Of a DNA stretch of 7,419 bases, positions 1-5,284 are shown in pieces (the first letter of the stretch is position 1; each line of letters begins with the position of its first letter). The stretch is taken from contig JAHDDM010000055.1 in NCBI GenBank assembly GCA_020629355.1, forward strand, positions 1-7,419, given 5' to 3'. Source of the stretch: Rhodospirillaceae bacterium. Its GTDB lineage: Bacteria > Pseudomonadota > Alphaproteobacteria > JABSOH01. A model generated the notes under the pieces. The model was not told where the DNA came from, did not search any database, and worked only from the letters and a program-made list of their open reading frames with translations. A program made the position numbers and the translations under genes.

Positions 1-1001
1 GCCTTGGTCGAGGAAATAGCAGGTGGTGTCTCAAGCCCTAGATTCTGGCAGACCTTAGCAATTGCGTGCAGTTCAGGAATATCGCCAACAGGGGTCGAAG
101 TGCCGTGGGTATTGACATAATCCAGCTGCCGATCACCAAGGTTTTCCAGTGCCATCATCATGCAACGCATGGCGCCGTCGCCTTGGGGTGCCACCATATC
201 GTAACCATCGGACGTTGCGCCGTAACCCGTTATTTCAGCATAAACTTTACCACCGCGCGCCTTGCAGGTCTCGTAGTCTTCCACCACCACCATGCCGCCG
301 CCGCCAGCAATGACAAAACCATCCCGATCCGCATCATAAGGGCGACTTGCGGTTGCGGGATGGTCATTGTGCCGACTGGACAGCGCACCCATGGCATCAA
401 AAAGCAACGAAGACGTCCAGTCCAATTCCTCGCCGCCGCCCGCAAAAACCCGGTCTTGCCTGCCAGAAAGTATCGTTTCGTAGGCATTGCCAATACAATG
501 CAGACTGGTGGCACAGGCCGAAGTAATTGAGTAATTATAGCCTTTAATCTCGAACGGTACAGAAAGTGTAGCAGAGACCGTTGAGCCCATAGAGCGCGGG
601 ACAAGGGTAGGGCCGACACGTTTTGCGCCTTTATTGCGTGCCGTATCCACTGCCGCGACAGAATTTCGTGTTGAAGCCCCGCCAGAGCCAGCGATAATCC
701 CCGTGCGTGGATTGCTGACCTCGGCTTTGGTTAAGCCTGCATCGGTAATGGCTTGCTGCATCGACAGATAGGCATAGGCGGCACCGTCACCCATGAAACG
801 CAAGACTTTCTTGTCGATATGGTCTTTTAAGTTGATCTCGACTTGACCTGAGACATGACTACGCATGCCCGCTTCGGCAAAACTGTCATCGAAACGAATC
901 CCCGAATGCCCTTCACGCAATGATGCAAGCACGCTGTCTTGATCAAGACCTATGCACGAGGTAATTCCGATACCACTAATGACGACTCGGCGTGAAGACA
1001 T
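1..1001 (-). CDS. fabB: 3-oxoacyl-ACP synthase I (FabB), C-terminus cut by window edge
   Basis: Condenses malonyl-ACP with acyl-ACP in cytosolic type II fatty acid synthesis; FabB is the isozyme that elongates the cis-3-decenoyl-ACP made by FabA, so it is needed for unsaturated fatty acids. My translation of the minus strand from ATG at 1001 gives 333 codons plus two bases. It begins [15 protein letters not shown], as the family does. The nucleophilic cysteine is C163 in SITSACATS, the first active-site histidine is H299 in [11 protein letters not shown], and the conserved lysine K333 (SSTK) sits at the window edge. The last catalytic histidine and roughly 70 residues are missing, judged against the usual length of about 405. 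The start is supported by AAGGA at 1009-1013, seven bases upstream and lying inside the end of fabA. The stop of fabA and this start are separated by 4 bases, so the two genes are surely co-transcribed and probably translationally coupled. FabF is the main alternative, but the fabA linkage and the start and active-site sequences favour FabB. Confidence 0.96.
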   Translation of the reverse strand, partial: MSSRRVVISGIGITSCIGLDQDSVLASLREGHSGIRFDDSFAEAGMRSHVSGQVEINLKDHIDKKVLRFMGDGAAYAYLSMQQAITDAGLTKAEVSNPRTGIIAGSGGASTRNSVAAVDTARNKGAKRVGPTLVPRSMGSTVSATLSVPFEIKGYNYSITSACATSLHCIGNAYETILSGRQDRVFAGGGEELDWTSSLLFDAMGALSSRHNDHPATASRPYDADRDGFVIAGGGGMVVVEDYETCKARGGKVYAEITGYGATSDGYDMVAPQGDGAMRCMMMALENLGDRQLDYVNTHGTSTPVGDIPELHAIAKVCQNLGLETPPAISSTK

Positions 1002-1005
1002 GTTA

Positions 1006-1545
1006 TTATCCTTTGATTCCGCTGGTGAACAGGCCAACGCGTAAATTTTTTGTTGTATAGACTTTCTTGCCATCAACGCAAACCGTACCATCGGCGATTG
1101 CCATATTCAGGCGGCCTTTCAACAGGCGTTTCACTTCGATATGATATTCCACCAGCGAAGACTCTGGCACAATTTCGCCTGTAAAGCGTACCTCGTCCAC
1201 ACCTAAAGCACGGCCTTTTCCAGGCAGTTGAGACCATGTCAGGAAAAAACCCACCATCTGCCACAAGGCATCCAGTCCCAAACAGCCTGGCATTACAGGA
1301 TCACCAACAAAATGACAGCCAAAGAACCATTGCTCTGGCTTGACATCCATCTCGGCTTTCACCTCGCCCTTGCCAAAACTGCCACCATCGCTGGTGATCG
1401 AAGTGATTCGGTCAAACATCAGCATATCTGGCACAGGCAATCGCGCATTGTGCGGAGTGAACAAAGTCCCATGACCAGAGCGCAAAAGCTCTTCGTAGCT
1501 ATAGGAATTTTGGCGGGGAATATCGTCAACAATAGGATCAGTCAC
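1006..1545 (-). CDS. fabA: 3-hydroxydecanoyl-ACP dehydratase/isomerase (FabA)
   Basis: Dehydrates 3-hydroxydecanoyl-ACP and isomerises trans-2- to cis-3-decenoyl-ACP, the branch point of oxygen-independent unsaturated fatty acid synthesis. The product has 179 residues, slightly longer than the roughly 172 of E. coli FabA because of a longer N-terminus. The active-site histidine H78 lies in [15 protein letters not shown] and the catalytic aspartate D92 in [27 protein letters not shown] (111-123) is also typical. The start is a GTG: the only upstream in-frame codons before a TAG stop (in the 1586-1600 region) include no ATG, GTG or TTG, and AGAG at 1555-1558 gives a modest ribosome site nine bases away. 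It is the first gene of a fabA-fabB operon with a 4-base gap. In many rhizobia-like alphaproteobacteria irr precedes fabA; here a divergent DUF1289 gene does instead. A palindrome directly upstream may be an operator. Confidence 0.97.
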   Translation of the reverse strand: MTDPIVDDIPRQNSYSYEELLRSGHGTLFTPHNARLPVPDMLMFDRITSITSDGGSFGKGEVKAEMDVKPEQWFFGCHFVGDPVMPGCLGLDALWQMVGFFLTWSQLPGKGRALGVDEVRFTGEIVPESSLVEYHIEVKRLLKGRLNMAIADGTVCVDGKKVYTTKNLRVGLFTSGIKG

Positions 1546-1559
1546 GGCAGAAAACTCTG

Positions 1560-1578
1560 GTAATAGTGAATTTATTAC
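1560..1578. promoter_or_regulatory. Perfect palindrome GTAATA-N7-TATTAC upstream of fabA, candidate operator
   Basis: Six-base arms pair perfectly around a 7-base AT-rich spacer. The near edge is 14 bases before the fabA GTG codon, inside the divergent fabA / DUF1289 intergenic region (1546-1681). A palindrome of this size suits a dimeric repressor, such as the TetR-type FabR or DesT regulators known to control fabA-fabB in gammaproteobacteria, but it does not resemble their published sites and no regulator gene is in the window. It could instead form a hairpin in the fabA leader. I could not pick out a convincing -35/-10 pair on either strand of this intergenic region. Confidence 0.35.
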
Positions 1579-1681
1579 GCTCTACTCTAAAGCAAATGGG
1601 ACAGGAATGTAAGCCCTGATAAGAAGTCTGCTTGCATCATAGGCGACTCAAATGTAGTGAGACAGTAAACAACCATGCGAA

Positions 1682-1915
1682 ATGTGCCTCATGTCCTCTA
1701 ATGCCCTGCCGCCACTGCCGTCACCATGCAAGGGTATTTGCGCACTCGATGAGCACAAAGAACACTGTATCGGCTGTTTGCGGACTTTGCAGCAGATTCG
1801 TGATTGGCCAAAGCTTGATAATCCAGGGCGCATGGTTATCTTGCAGGAATTGCGTGCCAAGCGGGATGCTTTGGGGCAAGGTCGGGCGCGCAAACGTAAC
1901 CGTCGAGGAGCATAA
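1682..1915 (+). CDS. DUF1289 (YdhL-like) four-cysteine small protein
   Basis: A 77-residue protein of the DUF1289 family. The family signature is visible: SPCKGIC (C16, C20), then CIGCLRT (C29, C32), followed by a helix with IRDWPKLD and an RMVILQELRAKR segment like the usual W-x-x-M/L...R..VL.EL pattern. The four closely spaced cysteines suggest a metal or iron-sulfur site, but no biochemical role is established that I know of. The C-terminal tail is strongly basic (RARKRNRR), which would allow nucleic acid contact; that is inference. ATG 1682 and ATG 1691 (MSSNALPP) are both possible starts and neither has a strong ribosome site; a TGA at 1658-1660 rules out longer forms. The gene is first in the plus-strand operon, ending 7 bases before ribF, and its last codons contain GAGGAG, which serves as the ribF ribosome site. 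Confidence 0.85.
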   Translation: MCLMSSNALPPLPSPCKGICALDEHKEHCIGCLRTLQQIRDWPKLDNPGRMVILQELRAKRDALGQGRARKRNRRGA

Positions 1916-1922
1916 TACGAAA

Positions 1923-3209
1923 ATGAGACTGTATCGAACAACAAAGCTTCATCCTGAGCATCGTGGTGCGGTGATCATGATTGGAAATTTTGATGGTGTT
2001 CATCTAGGACATCATGCTTTAATCGAAGCTGTGCGTGCCTATGCTACAGAACACGAATGCCCTTTGGGGGTTTTAACCTTTGAGCCGCATCCGCGATTGT
2101 TTTTTGCCCAGAAACCAGAGCCATTTCTACTAACACCAAAGCAGCAGCGTAGTGATCTATTTCAAGGGCTGGGGTTTGATTTTGTCGTGATGCAGCCCTT
2201 TGATGCCGATTTTACCGAACTGAAGGCTTTGCATTTTATCGAACGAATTTTATTGGCGGATATGGGTGTTTCTGCGGTGGTTGTTGGCGAAGACTTTGGC
2301 TTTGGGCAGCACCGCGAGGGCAATGTTGATGCTTTGCAGCATCGTTCAGAGTTTGACACGATAGTGGTGCATGAGGTGTTCGATAATGATTTAGGGGTGG
2401 CCTATTCCTCGACAAAAATTCGCGCTTTATTAGGTACTGGCGAGACCCGTCTGGCCAATACGATGATGGGTCATGCCTTTACAGTGACAGGCACGGTCTT
2501 TCGCAACGAGCAAACTGGTCGAGAATTAGGTTTCCCCACCGCGAATGTGCGTCCAATGCTGAATCAGATACGACCCAAATTGGGGGTCTATGCTGGTCGT
2601 GTGCGCCTGAATGATGGTCGTGTTTTTGATGCTGCCATTAATTGGGGCTTGCGGCCTAGCGTGGCAGACCGTGGCTTGATGTATGAGGCATATCTGTTTG
2701 ATTTCGATGAAGACCTTTATAGCCAGACCATCCGTATTGCGCTGCTGGATTATATCCGCCCTGAGGTGACTTTTGCAGGTATTGACGCCTTGAAAGAACA
2801 GATTGCACAAGATTGTCGTCAGGTGGCGCATATTCTTGCAGAAATTCCAGCAGACAGTTCGGTTGGCTGTCCCATTACGCCAGAAATTCGGAAACTTCCC
2901 TTGATGTCGGCGAGCCAGCGTACTGCTATTGAAGCTGCGACTTTCAGACGATTAGTACAGCATTTCCAGCAGCATACGGAAGTGCAAAATATCGACTTGA
3001 TGCTATTAGCGGACTTTTGCCGCAACTGTCTGTCGAAATGGTACGAAGCGGCGGCGGCGGAACAGGATGTGACGCTGGACAAGGCAACCGCACGCGCCAT
3101 AATTTACGGCGAGCCTTATGCAGACTGGAAAGCCAAATACCAAACCGAAGCAACGGCAGAAAAAATCGCTGCTCTTGCGGCACGACAAAAACAGAAAGAC
3201 CAGACATAA
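1923..3209 (+). CDS. ribF: Riboflavin kinase/FAD synthetase (RibF) fused to a C-terminal DUF1244 domain
   Basis: Phosphorylates riboflavin to FMN and adenylylates FMN to FAD. The 428-residue product starts MRLYR as RibF proteins do, with GAGGAG at 1905-1910; a longer reading from TTG 1632 is possible on paper but overlaps the DUF1289 gene. The N-terminal nucleotidyltransferase domain (about 1-180) shows GNFDGVHLGH (21-30), EPHPRLFF (54-61) and SSTKIR (162-167). The riboflavin kinase domain (about 184-308) shows GRELGFPTANV (199-209), GVYAGRV (221-227), NWGLRPSV (240-247) and the catalytic glutamate E255 in YEAYLFDFD. RibF normally ends near residue 310. Here, after a linker of about 20 residues, the frame continues into a complete DUF1244 domain (about 328-412) with FRRLVQHFQQHTEVQNIDLM, FCRNCLSKWY (C366, C369) and IIYGEPYADWKAKYQ. 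DUF1244 is usually a stand-alone protein of about 100 residues with unknown function. It sits between DUF1289 and the M3 peptidase gene, sharing one base with the latter. Confidence 0.95.
   Translation: MRLYRTTKLHPEHRGAVIMIGNFDGVHLGHHALIEAVRAYATEHECPLGVLTFEPHPRLFFAQKPEPFLLTPKQQRSDLFQGLGFDFVVMQPFDADFTELKALHFIERILLADMGVSAVVVGEDFGFGQHREGNVDALQHRSEFDTIVVHEVFDNDLGVAYSSTKIRALLGTGETRLANTMMGHAFTVTGTVFRNEQTGRELGFPTANVRPMLNQIRPKLGVYAGRVRLNDGRVFDAAINWGLRPSVADRGLMYEAYLFDFDEDLYSQTIRIALLDYIRPEVTFAGIDALKEQIAQDCRQVAHILAEIPADSSVGCPITPEIRKLPLMSASQRTAIEAATFRRLVQHFQQHTEVQNIDLMLLADFCRNCLSKWYEAAAAEQDVTLDKATARAIIYGEPYADWKAKYQTEATAEKIAALAARQKQKDQT
2904..3209 (+). other. DUF1244 domain portion of the ribF frame, with possible internal translation start
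   Basis: Codon 328 of the ribF frame is an ATG at 2904 that begins MSASQRTAIEAATFRRL, which resembles the N-terminus of free-standing DUF1244 proteins. GGAAA at 2890-2894 lies nine bases upstream and could act as a ribosome site. A separate product of 101 residues could therefore be made from inside the fused gene, in addition to or in place of the fusion. Seen directly: the open frame, the ATG and the purine tract. Inferred: that ribosomes use it. The CxxC pair in FCRNCLSKWY is the domain's most conserved-looking feature. Confidence 0.4.
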
Positions 3210-4999
3210 TGAACAAGCACACCTTGCCACAATGGAATGTTGACGAACTGATTGACGAGAATTTCGGTGACAGCCGTACCGATTCTGGTTTTTGGCAACC
3301 AGACTTCACGCCCTTAGAGGCAAAAATCGCTGATTTTACGGCACAATATCGTGGTAAACTTCAGGAATTATCTGGTGATGCTCTGGCAGAGGCCATTGCG
3401 GCTTTTGAGTCTATTAGTGAAGACATAGGCCGCATCGGCAGCTATGCAGGGCTGTTGCATACGGAGAATATGGAAGACCCTGCACGTGGGGCGCATTATC
3501 AGCATCTTCTGGAGAAATTGACCCTAATGGGGCAGGAATTGGTATTTTTCAGCCTTGAGCTCAATGCGCTTGCCCCTGAGCAGGTTCAACAACAGCTTGA
3601 TACGTCTCCTGCTCTGGCATATTATGATTCCTGGTTGCAGGATTTACGCGCCAGCAAGCCTTTTGAGTTGCCAGAGCGTGAAGAACAGCTTTTGGCACAA
3701 AAGAGCCTTACGGGACGTGCAGCATGGATACGCCTGTTTGACGAAACCACTGCCGCCATGCGTTTTATCATGCGGGATAAAGAATACACGCAATCAGAAA
3801 TCTTGAAATTTTTGTCTGACCCTGATCGTACCATTCGCCGTGATGCGGCACAGTCCCTGACCACGGAATTGGGCAAGCATCAGCATATTTTGGCCAGTAT
3901 CACCAATGTACTGGCAAAAGATAAAGCCATTGAAGACGACTGGCGCGGCTTCAAGAGGCCTATCTCAAGTCGGAATCTTGACAATTTGATCGAAGATGAA
4001 GTGGTTGATGCGCTCCGTGATGCCGTCAAGTCGGCCTACCCTCGTCTGGCGCATCGTTATTATGCCATCAAAGCGCGCCTGTTGGGACTGGAGCGCCTGC
4101 AACATTGGGATCGTCTCGCCCCCATGCCGCATGATAAGGAAACCACGGTGGATTGGGCGGATGCGCAAGAATTGGTGCTGAGAGCCTATCATGGCTTTAG
4201 CCCAAAAATTGGCGCAATTGCCGAGAAATTCTTTCACAATGGCTGGATTGATGCTGCCGCCAGACCAGGCAAGGCGGGCGGGGCATTCGCCCACCCCACC
4301 GTACCTTCGGCACATCCGTATATTCTGTTGAACTACCAAGGCAAGGGGCGCGATGTGATGACCCTCGCCCATGAATTAGGCCACGGTGTGCATCAGGTGC
4401 TGGCAGCAGAACAGGGCTATCTGAAATCTCAAACCCCGCTTACTCTGGCTGAGACCGCTTCGGTCTTTGGTGAAATGCTTAGTTTTGAGACCCTATTGCA
4501 AAATTGTACTTCACCAGAACAGAAAACGACTCTGTTGGCGCGGAAAATCGAAGATATGTTGAATACCGTGGTGCGCCAAATTAGTTTTCTGGATTACGAG
4601 ATTCGTGTCCATGACGCCCGCCGTAGTGGTGAGCTATCTCCACAACAGTTAGGCCAGATTTGGCGTGATGTTGCGCAGGAAAGCCTTGGGCCCATATTCG
4701 ATTTTGATGAAGAATTCGGCAATCTTTGGGGCTATGTGCCGCACTTTATTCACTCGCCATTCTATGTCTATGCCTATGCCTTTGGCGACTGTCTGGTGAA
4801 TGCTCTATATGGGGTCTATCGACAGGGCAACCCCGATTTTACCGAACAGTATCTTGCCCTGTTGCAGGCTGGCGGCAGTAAACGCTACGATGAATTACTG
4901 AAGCCTTTTGGACTCGATGCCAAAGACCCAAATTTCTGGAATCATGGTTTACAGGTCATCGAAGAAATGATCGATGAATTGGAAAATCTATCCCTTTGA
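3209..4999 (+). CDS. M3-family oligoendopeptidase (PepF-like), zinc metallopeptidase
   Basis: A probable cytosolic zinc peptidase that cleaves short peptides, of 596 residues, the normal size for the oligoendopeptidase F group of family M3. The thermolysin-like zinc motif is HELGH at 388-392 (TLAHELGHGVHQ), with catalytic E389 and zinc ligands H388 and H392; the third ligand is probably E415 in LAETASVFGEML. The substrate-loop region HFIHSPFYVYAYAFG (512-526) carries the histidine and tyrosines typical of M3 enzymes. The N-terminal 200 or so residues are the helical PepF N domain. No signal peptide or membrane segment is apparent. ATG 3209 was chosen because it overlaps the ribF stop as TAATG and yields the family N-terminus (PQWNVDELID); the open frame upstream to 3017 only shadows ribF. 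The weak ribosome site (AGAAAGA) and the overlap suggest coupling to translation of ribF. I see no clear intrinsic terminator after its stop. Confidence 0.93.
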   Translation: MNKHTLPQWNVDELIDENFGDSRTDSGFWQPDFTPLEAKIADFTAQYRGKLQELSGDALAEAIAAFESISEDIGRIGSYAGLLHTENMEDPARGAHYQHLLEKLTLMGQELVFFSLELNALAPEQVQQQLDTSPALAYYDSWLQDLRASKPFELPEREEQLLAQKSLTGRAAWIRLFDETTAAMRFIMRDKEYTQSEILKFLSDPDRTIRRDAAQSLTTELGKHQHILASITNVLAKDKAIEDDWRGFKRPISSRNLDNLIEDEVVDALRDAVKSAYPRLAHRYYAIKARLLGLERLQHWDRLAPMPHDKETTVDWADAQELVLRAYHGFSPKIGAIAEKFFHNGWIDAAARPGKAGGAFAHPTVPSAHPYILLNYQGKGRDVMTLAHELGHGVHQVLAAEQGYLKSQTPLTLAETASVFGEMLSFETLLQNCTSPEQKTTLLARKIEDMLNTVVRQISFLDYEIRVHDARRSGELSPQQLGQIWRDVAQESLGPIFDFDEEFGNLWGYVPHFIHSPFYVYAYAFGDCLVNALYGVYRQGNPDFTEQYLALLQAGGSKRYDELLKPFGLDAKDPNFWNHGLQVIEEMIDELENLSL

Positions 5000-5021
5000 A
5001 ATCACGGTTTTTATCATTAGG

Positions 5022-5042
5022 TTATCCCCAGATTTATCCCCA
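5022..5042 (+). promoter_or_regulatory. Two DnaA-box-like repeats upstream of nrdJ promoter
   Basis: TTATCCCCA occurs at 5022-5030 and again at 5034-5042, a direct repeat 12 bases start to start. Each copy differs from the canonical DnaA box TTATCCACA only at position 7. In E. coli the nrdAB promoter carries DnaA boxes that tie ribonucleotide reductase expression to replication, so the position just upstream of the nrdJ promoter fits. The two mismatched boxes could also be chance; the functional claim is inference. Confidence 0.45.
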
Positions 5043-5045
5043 AAG

Positions 5046-5061
5046 ACACCGTATATAGTAT
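5046..5061 (+). promoter_or_regulatory. NrdR box 1 (candidate) upstream of nrdJ
   Basis: ACACCGTATATAGTAT matches the known NrdR consensus acaCwAtATaTwGtgt at 13 of 16 positions, including the central ATAT core. NrdR is the ATP/dATP-sensing zinc-finger repressor of ribonucleotide reductase genes. The box ends one base before the TATAAT hexamer, so a bound repressor would block RNA polymerase. Confidence 0.65.
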
Positions 5062-5062
5062 G

Positions 5063-5068
5063 TATAAT
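5063..5068 (+). promoter_or_regulatory. -10 element (TATAAT) of the probable nrdJ promoter
   Basis: A perfect TATAAT lies between the two candidate NrdR boxes. No good -35 hexamer is present 16-18 bases upstream, where the DnaA-like and NrdR sites fall, so the promoter may be weak or activator-dependent. Transcription would start near 5075, giving a leader of about 210 nt. Confidence 0.55.
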
Positions 5069-5076
5069 GCACAAAA

Positions 5077-5092
5077 ACACTAGATAGGCGTT
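5077..5092 (+). promoter_or_regulatory. NrdR box 2 (candidate, weaker) upstream of nrdJ
   Basis: ACACTAGATAGGCGTT matches the NrdR consensus well in its left half (ACACTA-ATA) but poorly on the right, about 10 of 16 overall. It starts exactly 31 bases after box 1, the three-helical-turn spacing (31-32 bp) known for tandem NrdR boxes. The spacing is the main support. Confidence 0.45.
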
Positions 5093-5272
5093 TTTCCTCT
5101 TGCGCGGATTCGATGAGATTGTTTATACATGATCTCAGATGATCAGTTGCTCAATGTAGCCTTTTCCTCAACAAAATTGCCTAATGAACTCTTCGGGAGT
5201 CGCGCCTTTTGCAGCAATGCTGAAGGAAAGGGCAGTGACGCGAAAAAATTAAGTAGTATCCGTTCCAGAATC
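5093..5272 (+). other. nrdJ leader with small inverted repeats, no recognised riboswitch
   Basis: This stretch before the nrdJ ribosome site contains TGAGAT (5114-5119) pairing with ATCTCA (5132-5137), and an overlapping, mutually exclusive pair TGATC (5130-5134) with GATCA (5141-5145). Further on, ACTC/GAGT closes a TTCGG loop (5188-5200), and a two-part hairpin follows with CCTTT (5205-5209) pairing AAAGG (5227-5231) around CAGCA/TGCTG (5212-5222). Because NrdJ needs adenosylcobalamin I looked for the cobalamin riboswitch B12 box and core and did not find them. The frame of nrdJ is open through here from ATG 5129, see the nrdJ entry. No other gene is visible. Confidence 0.4.
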
Positions 5273-5277
5273 AGGAG
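5273..5277 (+). promoter_or_regulatory. Ribosome binding site deciding the nrdJ start
   Basis: AGGAG lies seven bases before ATG 5285. It decides between that ATG and an in-frame ATG at 5129, which has no purine-rich site in front of it. Confidence 0.8.
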
Positions 5278-5284
5278 AGCCACG

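Noticed and set aside
66..530. Open plus-strand frame of 154 codons, and a minus-strand frame at 230-619
   Set aside because: Both overlap fabB in other frames; fabB has continuous family motifs throughout, and the histidine- and tryptophan-rich translations look like frame shadows.
1632..1660. TTGCAT with a TAGTGA 17 bases downstream as promoter of the plus-strand operon
   Set aside because: The -10 match is too poor to support a call, and no better pair was seen.
1675..1701. Eight-codon leader peptide (ATG CGA AAT ... TAA) overlapping the DUF1289 start
   Set aside because: No ribosome site or regulatory codon pattern supports it; such tiny frames are common by chance.
1632..1922. Upstream extension of ribF from a TTG at 1632
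   Set aside because: It overlaps the DUF1289 gene entirely, has no RibF-like sequence, and ATG 1923 with MRLYR and an upstream GAGGAG is the family start.
3017..3208. Upstream extension of the M3 peptidase frame
   Set aside because: It lies inside the DUF1244 coding part of ribF; the family N-terminus begins at ATG 3209.
4999..5021. Intrinsic terminator after the peptidase gene
   Set aside because: There is a T5 run after ACGG but no stem pairs in front of it.
5069..5284. Cobalamin riboswitch ahead of the B12-dependent reductase
   Set aside because: GGCAGTGACGCG and CTTCGGGAG look superficially similar to parts of the motif, but the B12 box, the CCCCGC-ACTGT core segment and the required order are missing.
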